Source: Clytia hemisphaerica
Lineage: Eukaryota > Cnidaria > Hydrozoa > Leptothecata > Clytiidae
Reading direction: 5' to 3'
Length of the DNA: 64,000 nt
Assembly: GCA_902728285.1 (NCBI GenBank)
Contig: CACVBU010001377.1
Span: 248,001-312,000, forward strand
Below the pieces are notes generated by a model. The model searched no databases and was not told where the DNA came from. It saw only the letters and a list, made by a program, of their open reading frames with translations. Each line of letters starts with the position of its first letter. Position 1 is the stretch's first letter. Below, one piece after another: positions 43,901-54,380 of the stretch. Both the position numbers and the translations under genes were made by a program.

Positions 43901-43911
43901 TTGTTACTAAA

Positions 43912-45239
43912 AGAGGTAACGAGTGGTAACGAGTGGTAACGAGTGGTAACGAGTGGTAACGATGTGGTAACGAGTGGTAACGAGGTGGTAACGAGGTGGT
44001 AACGAGTGGTAACGATGTGGTAACGAGGTAACCAGTGGTAACCAGTTGAAAACGGTGGCCCTAAGTCTCCAAATTTGAATTTCTCGATTCTGGTGGTTTT
44101 GCAACAGATGCTGATGGCTCTCGTGGTTCTGCAGCAGGACCTGGCAGATCTGGTGAATGTGCAGTAGGAATTGGAGATTTAGGCGAATGTTATAGTGGAG
44201 TTGATGGATCTGGTGAATGTGATGGTAAACTTGGTTGTTTGGGTGAATGAAATAGTGGAATTGATGGTTCTGGTGAATGTGAATCAAAGATTGATGGTTC
44301 TGGAGGTTCTGCATTAGGAGTTGGCGATTCTGGGGAATGTGCATCAGGAGTTGGTGATTCTAGTGAATGTGCAGCAGGAGTTATTGGTTCTGGTGAATGC
44401 AATGGTGGAGTTGGTGGTTCTGGTGAATGCAATGGTAGAGTTGGTGGTTCTGGTGAAAGTACAGCAGGAGTTGATGGTTCTGGTGAATGTACAGCAGGAG
44501 TTGGTGGTTCTGGTGAAGGCAATGGTGGAATTGGTGGTTCTGGTGAATGTGCAGCAGGAGTTGGTGGTTCTGGTGAATGTGATAAGGGAATTGATTGTTC
44601 TGGTAAATGTACAGCAGGAGTTGGTGGTGCTGGTGAATTTAATGCTAGCGTTGATGGTTCTGGTGAATGTGATAGTGGCGTTAATCGTTTAGGCGAATAC
44701 AATGCCGGTGTTGATGGATCTGGTGAATGCAATGGTGGAGTTGGTGGTTCTGGTGAATGTGCATCAGGAGTTGGTGATTCTGTTGAATGTGCAGCAGGAG
44801 TTGGTGGTTCTGGTGAATGCAGGGTTGGTGGTTCTGGTGAATGTTGGTGTTCTGGTGAATGTAACAGGAGTTGTGGTGGCTTGGTGAATGTGTACATGGG
44901 AATGGTGTTCTGGTGAATGTACAGCAGGAGTTGGTGGTTCTGGTGAATGCAATGGTGGAGTTGGTGGTTCTGGTGAATGTGCAGGAGGAGTTGGTGGTTC
45001 TGGTGAATGCAATGGTGGAGTTGGTTGGTGCTGTGGTGGCAGTGGTGGGAGTTGGTGGTTCTGGTGAATGTACACCAGTAGTTGGTGGTTCTGGTGAATG
45101 TGATAAGGGAATTGATTGTTCTGGTAAATGTACAGCAGGAGTTGGTGGTGCTGGTGAATTTAATGCTAGCGTTGATGGTTCTGGTGAATGTGATGGCGTA
45201 TCGTTAGGGCAAATAAAGCCGTGTTGATGGATCTGGTGA
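43912..45239 (-). repeat. Minisatellite array 1 (30-bp unit) with GGTAACGAGT flank
   Basis: 43915-44040 is a 10-12-bp satellite (GGTAACGAGT, with GATGT variants). From about 44085 a 30-bp unit, GGAGTTGGTGGTTCTGGTGA plus ATGTGCAGCA and variants, repeats to 45239, where a single N occurs. The unit is ten codons. On the minus strand one frame gives HSPEPPTPAA-type decapeptides (44190-44897, 235 codons), and the other two minus frames and two plus frames are also largely open. A stop at 44190 separates the array from the end sequence PGPAAEP...ESRNSNLET. Coding status is unproven. Confidence 0.75.
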
Positions 45240-45240
45240 N

Positions 45241-45905
45241 GTTGGCCCAGGCCATTCGTGAGTAAGAGTCGATCGTCAACATAAGGGAAAAAATATTGTT
45301 CAAACCCCACGATAACTAATAGACAAATACTTTTTCCACCAGGGGGGGGCACTCGAAACGATGGTATGTACCGCGCAAAATCTGCTTTTCAAAATCGTAC
45401 CATTACAGTGCAGTTCAATATGGCTGAAAAGGTATCCTTTCAGTGCATTTTCTCTTGATTTACCCAACCCTTATAGTGCACTATATTTCTCAGCTGTAAA
45501 TATGCGTGAAAGAAGAAGCTTGGGAAATTTTCGGTTTCAAAGAAAAGCTGAGAAAATTATTATTGTCATGACAGCTGTAATTATCAGACAATAGAAACTT
45601 TTTCAAACAAACAAGAAGTAAAAACCTATCTTTTTAACAATCATTTTGAATTTGTTTTAAAATTCGAACCTTGTAGTAACGTAGCCGTCTAAGAAAACAG
45701 CTATTATTTTTTAGAAGCTTCCTTACAATCTAGTTTTCATATTTAAAGAAACTAGATTGCCAGTTGCTGACGTGTGCGAAAAAGAATTTCGGCACGACTG
45801 ATCCTTTTGTTTCGATAATAACATCAAAGCTCGGGAATTAATTTTCTTCTTGTTTCTTTCTTTCCTTTTTCTTTCTTATCAGTTCACCCTTTCTCTCATT
45901 TCTTT
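45241..45905. other. Sequence between arrays 1 and 2, no gene recognised
   Basis: Repeat-like wording (GTACCGCGCAAAATCTGC, TACAGTGCAGTTCAATATGG, CCTTTCAGTGCA) suggests an old element, but it is not identified. Confidence 0.3.
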
Positions 45906-45908
45906 CAA

Positions 45909-45990
45909 AGCGTGGTTAGCTCATGCGGTTAGATCGTCTGTCTCATATCATATGCTTGGGGCTCCGAGTTCAATTCAAATGGGAGTCCAA
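45909..45990 (+). mobile_element. tRNA-like sequence, probably a SINE head
   Basis: GCGTGGTTAGCTCATGCGG and CGAGTTCAATTCAAATGG resemble A and B boxes at tRNA spacing. The stems are imperfect and the 3' side continues into non-tRNA sequence, so a functional tRNA is unlikely. Confidence 0.4.
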
Positions 45991-46145
45991 TTTTTTCAAT
46001 TCTTGATTTTGTTTTTGTGATTCTCTCATCACTTTAATTTTGTATCACATTTTCATTAGAGTGAAGAGATATCAACGTGTTATGTAATGTTAATTGCTAT
46101 AGTAATTACGCGTTCAATTCGAATCTATGATCTGTTCCCTCCTAA

Positions 46146-46825
46146 TGAGGAGTTCAATATCTATCTATCTATCTATTTAATTAAGTAGCATTAGGCGTGA
46201 GCCCATATTCGCCACATATAAAATTTAAAGTTTAAAATAAATATTATAACTAATGTACAAGTTTTATTAAAATTAAGGGAAAGAATATAAATACTAGAGC
46301 AAGAGTTAAACAAAGTTAACTAAGGCTAAGGTAAGACTAAGGCTATAGTACTTAAAAATAAGAAAAGTGATATGAAAAATGAATTAATGTGCTAATAAGT
46401 AAAATTTTTTATTGATATATATACAAAATAAAATAAAATAAAACTCCTTCCTATTATTGAGTAAACCTCAGAAATAATGCAATAGATTAGTAGATGCTAA
46501 GCAGGAATGAATGAATTAATGACACAAAGATAGTTCTAGGAGAAGGTGCTAAGACTTGGCACAAAGATTGTTCTAGGGTAAGGTGCTAAGACTTGAAAGT
46601 GGAAGTAAAGATTCATTGTAAGGCTATAGCTGTAAAAATATATAGTTAGGATAAATGAGATTTAAATATGTTTTAGAAGTTCGTCAGAAAATGTTGTTAA
46701 GTTATCATTCATGGTCACTTCATTCGGAAGTTCGTTCCACCAGTCAATGGTGGTAGGGACAAAAGAGTTGGAATACGCCAGGAGCTTAACCATGCACTTG
46801 TTGGAATTCGAGGGAGAAGACATAA
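46146..46825 (-). pseudogene. LINE 3' end with protein tail and ATCT microsatellite
   Basis: On the minus strand the frame before the stop at 46662 reads NSFVPTTIDWWNELPNEV, followed by a short tail. This matches the W-N-x-LP block that ends CR1/Jockey/L2-type ORF2 proteins. A 3' UTR-like stretch leads to an ATAG/CTAT simple repeat (46146-46168), the typical tail of such LINEs. The 5' part is missing. Confidence 0.65.
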
Positions 46826-46837
46826 CTTGGACCCCCC

Positions 46838-46901
46838 AATATGGACCCCATTATGGACCCCACTATGGACCCCAATATGGACCCCAATATGGACCCCCTC
46901 A
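46838..46901. repeat. 12-bp tandem repeat (ATATGGACCCCA)
   Basis: Five to six copies of TATGGACCCCAN occur in a row next to the LINE fragment. The unit keeps a reading frame (YGPQ/YGPH), but there is no other sign of a gene. Confidence 0.65.
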
Positions 46902-47354
46902 AAAATTGGGAATTGCATCACGACACCACGCGGTCGAATTGTATCATGATTACGACATGTTTATTTTCATAGACTTGCTATTTTTTTGTATTTCTTGAAA
47001 TAAAATCGTTTCATTATCATAAAATAACTTTGAAATTATGTTTTAGAACATAAGGTCACAGGTGTCATTCATAGACACAGGACACAGGTCATACAAATTA
47101 CAGACCAGAAAAATTGTATCATATCATATAATTTAAAACATGAAAATAATATATGCAATGGAAACAGTGTATACAAAATATGCGTTGTTACTAAAAGAGG
47201 TAACGAGTGGTAACGAGTGGTAACGAGTGGTAACGAGTGGTAACGATGTGGTAACGAGTGGTAACGATGTGGTAACGAGGTGGTAACGAGTGGTAACGAG
47301 TGGTAACGATGTGGTAACGAGGTAACGAGTGGTAACCAGTTGAAAACGGTGGCC

Positions 47355-47756
47355 CTAAGTCTCCAAATTTGAATTTCTCGATTCTGGTGTTTTTGCAACA
47401 GATGCTGATGGCTCTTGAGGTTCTGCAGCAGGACCTGGCAGATCTGGTGAATATGCAGTAGGAGTTGGTGGTCCTGGTGAATGTGCAGCAAGAGTTGGTG
47501 GTTCTGGTGAATGTGCAGCAGGAGTTGTTGATTCTGGTGAATGTGCAGCAGGATTTCGTGGTTCTGATGAATATGCATCAGGAGTTGGTGGTTTTGGTGA
47601 ATGTGGAGCAGGAGTTGGTGGTTCTGGTGAATGTGCAGCAGAATTTGTTGATTCTGGTGAATGTGGAGCAGGAGTTGTTGATTCTGGCGAATGTGTAGCG
47701 GGAGTTGGTAATTCTGGTGAAAGCAATGGTGGAGTTGGTGGTTCTTGTGAACGCAA
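47355..47756 (-). CDS. Possible C-terminal part of a proline-rich decapeptide-repeat protein
   Basis: One minus-strand frame of 133 codons consists of HSPEPPTPAA-like decapeptides that diverge at the end into SPDLPGPAAEPQEPSAS, VAKTPESRNSNLET and a stop. The non-repetitive end is conserved in arrays 1 and 3 at the protein level, which hints at selection or recent duplication. Proline- and serine-rich tandem repeats are common in secreted or structural proteins. No signal peptide or start exon could be tied to it. The frame is also open on other frames because the unit has no stops, so coding is only a possibility. Confidence 0.25.
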   Translation of the reverse strand: MRSQEPPTPPLLSPELPTPATHSPESTTPAPHSPESTNSAAHSPEPPTPAPHSPKPPTPDAYSSEPRNPAAHSPESTTPAAHSPEPPTLAAHSPGPPTPTAYSPDLPGPAAEPQEPSASVAKTPESRNSNLET

Positions 47757-47773
47757 TGGTGGAGTTGGTGGTT

Positions 47774-48946
47774 CTAGTGAATGTACAGCAGGAGTTGGTG
47801 ATTCTGGTGAATGTACAGCAGGAGTTGGTGATTCTGGTGAATGTGCAGCAGGAGTTGGTGGTTCTGGTGAATGTGCAGCAGGAGTTGTTGATTCTGGTGA
47901 ATGTGCAGCAGGAATTTGTGGTTCTGGTGAATATGCATCAGGAGTTGGTGGTTTTGGTGAATGTGCAGCAGGAGTTGGTGGTTCTGGTGAATGTGCAGCA
48001 GGAGTTGTTGATTCTGGTGAATGTGCAGCTGGATTTGGTGGTTCTGGTGAATATGCATCAGGAATTGGTGGTTTTGGTGAATGTGCAGCAGGAGTTGGTG
48101 GTTCTGGTGAATATGCAGCAGGATTGTTGATTCTGGTGAATGTGCAGTAGGAGTTGTTGATTCTGGCGAATGTGCAGCGGGAGTTGGTAATTCTGGTGAA
48201 AGCAATGGTGGAGTTGGTAGTTCTAGTGAATGTACAGCAGGAGTTGGTGATTCTGGTGAATGTGCAGCAGGAGTTGGTGGTTCTGGTGAATGCAATGGTG
48301 GAGTTAATGATTCTGGTGAATGTGCAGCAGTAGTTGGTGGTTCTGGTGAATATGCATCAGGAGTTGGTGGTTCTGGTGAATGTGCAGCAGGAGTTGGTGG
48401 TTCTTTCCTGGTGATGTTGCGCAGGAGTTGGTTCTGGTGAATGTGCAGCAGGAGTTGGTTGGTTCTGGTGAATGTGCAAGAGGAGTTTTGGTGATGTGCA
48501 GGATTTGGTGGTTCTGGTGAATGTGCAGCAGGAGTTGGTGGTTCTGGTGAATGTACAGCAGGAGTTGGTGGTTCTGGTGGATGTGCAGCAGGATTTGTTG
48601 ATTCTGGTGAATGTGCAGCAGGAGTTGTTGATTCTGGCGAATGTGCAGCGGGAGTTGGTAATTCTGGTGAAAGCAATGGTGGAGTTGGTGGTTCTTGGGA
48701 ACGCAATGGTGGAGTTGGTGGTTCTAGTGAATGTACAGCAGGAGTTGGTGATTCTGGTGAATGTACAGCAGGAGTTGGTGATTCTGGTGAATGTGCATCA
48801 AGAGTTGGTGGTTTTGGTGAATGTGCAGCAGGAGTTGGTGATTCTGGTGAATGTGCAGCAGGAGTTGGTGATTCTGGTGAATGTGCAGTAGGAGTTGGTA
48901 ATTCTGGTGAAAGCAATGGTGGAGTTGGTGGTTCTTGTGAACGCAA
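47774..48946 (-). CDS. Possible proline-rich decapeptide-repeat reading frame
   Basis: An open minus-strand frame of 390 codons is built from HSPEPPTPAA/HSPESPTPAA units. Midway it slips frame to the HIHQNHQLLL version of the same DNA, a sign of indels in the array or assembly. If coding, the true product would be a low-complexity Pro/Ser/His/Glu repeat protein. The alternative plus-strand frame (VVLVNVQQEL units, 48472-48891) is equally open. I keep it as a low-confidence candidate. Confidence 0.2.
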   Translation of the reverse strand: MRSQEPPTPPLLSPELPTPTAHSPESPTPAAHSPESPTPAAHSPKPPTLDAHSPESPTPAVHSPESPTPAVHSLEPPTPPLRSQEPPTPPLLSPELPTPAAHSPESTTPAAHSPESTNPAAHPPEPPTPAVHSPEPPTPAAHSPEPPNPAHHQNSSCTFTRTNQLLLHIHQNQLLRNITRKEPPTPAAHSPEPPTPDAYSPEPPTTAAHSPESLTPPLHSPEPPTPAAHSPESPTPAVHSLELPTPPLLSPELPTPAAHSPESTTPTAHSPESTILLHIHQNHQLLLHIHQNHQFLMHIHQNHQIQLHIHQNQQLLLHIHQNHQLLLHIHQNHQLLMHIHQNHKFLLHIHQNQQLLLHIHQNHQLLLHIHQNHQLLLYIHQNHQLLLYIH

Positions 48947-49062
48947 TGGTGGAGTTGGTGGTTCTAGTGAATGTACAGCAGGAGTTGGTGATTCTGGTGA
49001 ATGTACAGCAGGAGTTGGTGATTCTGGTGAATGTGCATCAAGAGTTGGTGGTTTTGGTGAAT

Positions 49063-49787
49063 NNNNNNNNNNNNNNNNNNNNNNNNNNNNNNNNNNNNNN
49101 NNNNNNNNNNNNNNNNNNNNNNNNNNNNNNNNNNNNNNNNNNNNNNNNNNNNNNNNNNNNNNNNNNNNNNNNNNNNNNNNNNNNNNNNNNNNNNNNNNNN
49201 NNNNNNNNNNNNNNNNNNNNNNNNNNNNNNNNNNNNNNNNNNNNNNNNNNNNNNNNNNNNNNNNNNNNNNNNNNNNNNNNNNNNNNNNNNNNNNNNNNNN
49301 NNNNNNNNNNNNNNNNNNNNNNNNNNNNNNNNNNNNNNNNNNNNNNNNNNNNNNNNNNNNNNNNNNNNNNNNNNNNNNNNNNNNNNNNNNNNNNNNNNNN
49401 NNNNNNNNNNNNNNNNNNNNNNNNNNNNNNNNNNNNNNNNNNNNNNNNNNNNNNNNNNNNNNNNNNNNNNNNNNNNNNNNNNNNNNNNNNNNNNNNNNNN
49501 NNNNNNNNNNNNNNNNNNNNNNNNNNNNNNNNNNNNNNNNNNNNNNNNNNNNNNNNNNNNNNNNNNNNNNNNNNNNNNNNNNNNNNNNNNNNNNNNNNNN
49601 NNNNNNNNNNNNNNNNNNNNNNNNNNNNNNNNNNNNNNNNNNNNNNNNNNNNNNNNNNNNNNNNNNNNNNNNNNNNNNNNNNNNNNNNNNNNNNNNNNNN
49701 NNNNNNNNNNNNNNNNNNNNNNNNNNNNNNNNNNNNNNNNNNNNNNNNNNNNNNNNNNNNNNNNNNNNNNNNNNNNNNNNNNNNNNN
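49063..49787. other. Assembly gap (725 N)
   Basis: A run of N interrupts array 2. Other single Ns are at 45240 and 53070. Open frames crossing the gap are artefacts. Confidence 0.99.
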
Positions 49788-50451
49788 TAACCCTTTCCGG
49801 ACGCATGATTTCACGGCTATATGACGCAAACAAAAATTCGATTTTTGACTGGCTTCACTAAAATTGCAATAGAAAGTGATTGATAAAAGATATCACGATA
49901 AGTAATACCTCATTTTTTCCACATGTAATAGGGGTTTTGAAATACCAAAAAAATTTTTTTAAATATGGCTGACCCCTGGTCAGGTGACCGAAAAATCAGC
50001 AGATTTTTTTTCGGAAAGGCAAAATTTTTTACTTTGAATAAAGAAATAAAGTAAAAGGCATTGGCTTTACGCCTTGAACTTTAAATATGATTTAGAAAAT
50101 TGAATTACTGACCAGGTACAAAAAATTTCATGTCATAAGCTTTCCAAGAATCTGAGTAAAGTGATTTTTTGTACAAATTTTTGAGCAATTTTTCCCTTAC
50201 AGATTTAGCCTGAGTAAATTTGCAACAAACATTGAAAATTTATAATTCTTGTTGTAAACAAGATATCGAAAAGCGGTTTTTCGCAGGTTACGGGAAATTC
50301 ATCTCAAAATCATTATTCAAAACCATGTTATTGTATTTTGGCGCGAAAACTGTTAAAACCTTTTACAAAGCTATGGGCCACCTGGTGGCCCGTGCGTCAT
50401 ATAGGAACACGATTCATGGGCCACCCAGTGGCCCGTGCGTCCGGAAAGGGC
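49788..50451. mobile_element. TIR element (ACCCTTTCCGGACGCA ends) inserted at the array 3 flank
   Basis: It starts ACCCTTTCCGGACGCATGA just after the gap and ends TGCGTCCGGAAAGGGC, with TA next to each end. The right flank AAAAGAGGTAACG is exactly where arrays 1 and 2 read GTTACTAAAAGAGG, so it inserted at TA in the common array flank. Near the right end CCGTGCGTCATATAGG and GGGCCACC-x-GTGGCCCGTGCGT are repeated. No transposase seen. Confidence 0.6.
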
Positions 50452-50452
50452 T

Positions 50453-52200
50453 AAAAGAGGTAACGAGTGGTAACGAGTGGTAACGATGTGGTAACGAGTG
50501 GTAACGAGGTGGTAACGAGGTGGTAACGAGTGGTAACGATGTGGTAACGAGGTAACGAGTGGTAACCAGTTGAAAACGGTGGCCCTAAGTCTCCAAATTT
50601 GAATTTCTCGATTCTGGTGGTTTTGCAACAGATGCTGATGGCTCTTGAGGTTCTGCAGCAGGACCTGGCAGATCTGGTGAATGTGCAGTAGGAATTGGAG
50701 ATTTAGGCGAATGTTATAGTGGAGTTGATGGATCTGGTGAATGTGATGGTAAACTTGGTTGTTTGGGTGAATGAAATGGTGGAATTGATGGTTCTGGTGA
50801 ATGTGAATCAAAGATTGATGGTTCTGGAGGTTCTGCATTAGGAGTTGGCGATTCTGGGGAATGTGCATCAGGAGTTGGTGATTCTGGTGAATGTGCAGCA
50901 GGAGTTATTGGTTCTGGTGAATGCAATGGTGGAGTTGGTGGTTCTGGTGAATGCAATGGTGGAGTTGGTGGTTCTGGTGAATGTACATCAGGAGTTGGTG
51001 GTTCTGGTGAATGTACAGCAGGAGTTGGTGGTTCTGGTGAATGTACAGCAGGAGTTGGTGCTTCTGGTGAATGTACAGCAGGAGTTGATGGTTCTGGTGA
51101 ATAAAATGGTGGAGTTGGTGGTTTTGGTGAATGTGCAGCAGGAGTTGGTGGTTCTGGTGAATAAAATGGTGGAGTTGGTGGTTTTGGTAAATGTGCAGCA
51201 GGAGTTGATGGTTCTGGTGAATGTAATGGTGGAGTTAGTGGTTCTGGTGAATGCAATGGTGGAGTTGGTGGTTCTGGTGAATGTACACCAGGAGTTGGTG
51301 GTTCTGGGTTACAGCAGGAGTGGTGTGGTGAATGGGTTTGGGTTCTGGTGAATGCAATGGTGGAGTTGGTCTGGTGGGTGGTGGTTCTGGTGAATGCGAT
51401 GTGGAGTTGGTGGTTCTGGTGAATGTACAGAAGGAGTGGTGTGGGTTCGGGTGAATGCAATGGTGGAGTTGGTGGTTCTGGTGAATGTACACCAGGAGTT
51501 GGTGGTTCTGGTGAATGTAAAGCTGGAGTTGGTGGTTCTGTTGAATGTACAGCAGGAGTTGGTGCTTCTGGTGAATGTACAGCAGAAGTTGGTAGTTCTG
51601 GTGAATGCAATGGTGGAGTTGGTGGTTCTGGTGAATGCAATGGTGGAGTTGGTGGTTCTGGTGAATAAAATGGTGGAGTTGGTGGTTTTGGTGAATGTGC
51701 AGCAGGAGTTGGTGGTTCTGGTGAATGTGCATCAGGAGTTGGTGGTTCTGGTGAATGTGCAGCAGGAGTTGGTGGTTCTGGTGAATGTACAGCAGGAGTT
51801 GGTGGTTCTGGTGAATGTGCAGCAGGAGGTTGGTGGTTTGGTGAATGCTGATAATTCCAATGGTGGAGTTGTTGATTTTAGTGAATATGCATCAGGAATC
51901 GATTGTTCTGGTGAATGTACAGCAGGAGTTAGTGGTTCTGGTGAATGGGATAGTGGAGTTGATGATTCTGGTGAAAATAATGCTGATGTTGATGGATCTG
52001 GTGAATGCAATGGTGGGGATGGTCATTCTCGTGAATGCAATGGTGGGGAGGGTGGGGACAGTGAATGTGATGGAGTTGATGATTCTGGTGAATGTGCATT
52101 AGGAGTTGATGGATCTGGTGAATGCAATGGTGGAGTTAATGGTTCTGGAGAATGTGATGGTGAAGTTAATGGTTCTGGTAAATGTACATTATTAATTGAT
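50453..52200 (-). repeat. Minisatellite array 3 (30-bp unit)
   Basis: AAAAGAGGTAACGAGTGG and the same GGTAACGAGT satellite precede the unit array. 50578-50900 is nearly identical to 44050-44370 of array 1. The minus-strand Pro-rich frame is open for 308 codons (50714-51640) and again in pieces to 52268. At the far end the repeat degenerates into a non-repeat sequence whose minus-strand frame reads NFRKINKGAFIWNLRVSSRS, directly upstream of LPEPLTSPSHSPEP. TGTATAAAATAG lies about 50 bases further upstream on the minus strand (near 52290), so a 5' end is conceivable, but no ATG is in frame. Confidence 0.75.
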
Positions 52201-52269
52201 GACCTTGAGCTTACTCTTAGGTTCCAAATAAACGCCCCCTTGTTAATTTTCCGAAAATTGTCTGACACT

Positions 52270-53920
52270 GCATGACCTCTTTGCTATTTTATACACTTTT
52301 GTCCATTTAACCGAGAATCTTTCCCATCCCTCACTCTAGTGGAAATATTCCTAAAACAAAGTCCCATTTGATTGACGTCATTTGGCAAAATGGTCAAACC
52401 ATTGAAAAATTGGATGCTCTTTCAATCCCAATCCCATTTGAAACATTAACTTTTTTTAGATTTTTTTAAGCTTTTTCCTTGGTATTGTTTTTATGATGTT
52501 TCTTCTTGTTTCAACATTTCCTTCTGAGTCATTAGGGGTGTTCATTAAGGTTCTTTTAGAGGATATGAGAATTTCAAATCGCAGTGACCCAATAATCTTT
52601 TGGATAAACTTTTTATTCAGTTTATTTGAAATAATTATTTCATCTCTACCGTACCCTTCATATTCCCTTTTCCTAGTTACTGAAAAATGGCTTTTGAATA
52701 AAATTTTATGTTTAGTTTACGTGGAAACATGAAAAATATGATTAACTGATAATATGAAATTCTCCGGAATTCAAGTACGATATGATATGGTTAAGTCATT
52801 GTTGTTGCTTCCCTACAAAAAATGTTCACGAGGCTATGGCCTTTTTTTATACATATTTATTTTGTTAGGTATTTTATACGATAACATATGGTTTATTTTC
52901 TGAAGTTTTCTTAACTACGTTATTTTTAGAGAGAAAAAGTTTCCTCGAATTCTAGCTTTGCAAATTTCGATTTTTATTGATAGAAATTTTCATTTCAAAA
53001 TTGAATATTGCGGTCATCTCTCAAAGATCTGCTTATATTTTTATATTTGTTCAAACGATGAAGAATATTNCGTATTCTCCAGGAAACACAGCTTTATTGA
53101 TTTCTTTCAAAGAAAGGGTATTCCCTTGCAAAAATACAAAATAAACTGAAATTCCTTGAGCAATCATTAGTTGAATTTTTTCTTTTGAAAAAAAGATTAT
53201 TCCCTTGAGAAACCACAGAAAATCAATTTCCTATGCGAAAATTCATAGCCTGTCTTATTTAATGGAAATACCGATTTTATTTATTTTCTCTTGGAAACTG
53301 CTCGAATGATGATTTCACAAATGGGGGGGAGGTCTTCAAAAGCATCTCGACTCATCTAGCTCCAACAGCTAAAAGCCGATAAGCAATCGAAGGTTGCTCC
53401 AGTTTTTCCGAACCGATTTGTCCGGCAAAAAGTGCCAAAAGAATATTTGTTTCAGAAAAACGTTATAGCCTGTCGACTAGCCCCAATTTTTAACACTTCA
53501 CAGTGGCGGAGGACCTTGTCCGTCTAGTACAGACTTTTAACTAAATTTAGGGAAAAAATCTCTAAAGGGTCCCAAAATCATCAAAATTTTGTCTCTCAAA
53601 GGGCGATTTTCGATTTTTGCCTCGGACATACTGTCACCTCGCAAACCTAGTACCCCCCCCCGGAGATCCATACCCTTTTTGCCAATATCCCCCCCATGTA
53701 TATCCGAGGAAAGTGTATTGGAACTTTGTATGATTCAAAGACAGATTTTGGATGAAAATTGTATCAAAAGTATCGAAAGATTAAAGGACACAACAAGATC
53801 TGCTATTTAAAAAGATAATTTCTCGTCCTCCGTGCTTGAAAGATCATTTTTTGATTAGGTCTGAAATATTTTTGATCATGAATATTTTGATCCCTGGATA
53901 GATTAGTTTAGAAAGAAAAA
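52270..53920. other. No supported gene
   Basis: AT-rich, with no convincing exon. Around 53640-53700 there are C runs. A frame ending at 53810 (SEESVLELCMIQRQIL) looks faintly protein-like but has no splice or start support. Confidence 0.35.
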
Positions 53921-53923
53921 AAA

Positions 53924-53993
53924 ATACGTGTGGGGAATCGAACCCTGGACCACCTGATTGAATCTGATGCTCTACCGACTGAGCTATTAGTCT
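53924..53993 (-). tRNA. tRNA-like sequence, probably pseudogene or SINE head
   Basis: On the minus strand TAATAGCTCAGTCGGTAGAGC is a textbook D-arm and A box, and AGGGTTCGATTCCCC a good B box, at the proper spacing. The anticodon stem (ATCAG/CAGGT) and acceptor stem (AGACTAA against CACACGT) pair poorly. The anticodon is ambiguous (TCA or CAA, depending on the loop frame). A T run follows at about 53913-53924, which could terminate Pol III. It is probably not a working tRNA. Confidence 0.45.
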
Positions 53994-54245
53994 GTTCTCG
54001 ATGAGACAAATGCTTTATATTACCAGAAAAAGTAATAAAAAATGACGTATGTAATTGCGTAACACATTTTCATTCGCGCCTTACAAACAATAGGCCAGGA
54101 TTCATTGTTTTTTGTCGAACTGGCTAATCATTTGAGTATTCCGATCAGAATAAACTATACTGAAAGTATCATTTACTCAATTGAGTTTCTTTTACTCGTA
54201 CATAATATCAGAGAACAAAAATACAAAAGCCTTACGAGAGAGCGT

Positions 54246-54380
54246 CCACCTTAGCGTCCCACTACAGTCCCACTGAGGTCCCATACCCGTCCCACCTTAG
54301 CGCCCACTACCGTCCCACCCCGTCCCCTTAGGTCCCACTCGAGCGTCCCACCTGAGCGTCCCACCGTCCCACGTCCCACT
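54246..54380. repeat. Irregular CGTCCCAC short repeats
   Basis: CGTCCCAC(C/T), AGGTCCCAC and variants recur about a dozen times. The period is irregular. No coding evidence. Confidence 0.6.

Larger units (their letters stand above)
47184..49062 (-). repeat. Minisatellite array 2 (30-bp unit), running into an assembly gap
   Basis: It opens with GTTGTTACTAAAAGAGGTAA and the GGTAACGAGT satellite (47199-47340), the same flank as array 1. From about 47390 the 30-bp unit repeats almost without break to the Ns at 49063. Higher-order repetition is visible: an about 240-bp block with AGCAATGGTGGAGTTGG and GAACGCAATGG recurs near 47720, 48200, 48670 and 48910. Unit number is probably misassembled. Confidence 0.8.

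Noticed and set aside
48472-48891. Plus-strand frame of VVLVNVQQEL repeats as a membrane protein
   Set aside because: The hydrophobic look comes from reading the 30-bp satellite in another frame. No start context, flanking exon or sign of selection was found.
49038-49833. Long open frames across the N run
   Set aside because: They consist mostly of unknown bases and arise only because N codons are not stops.
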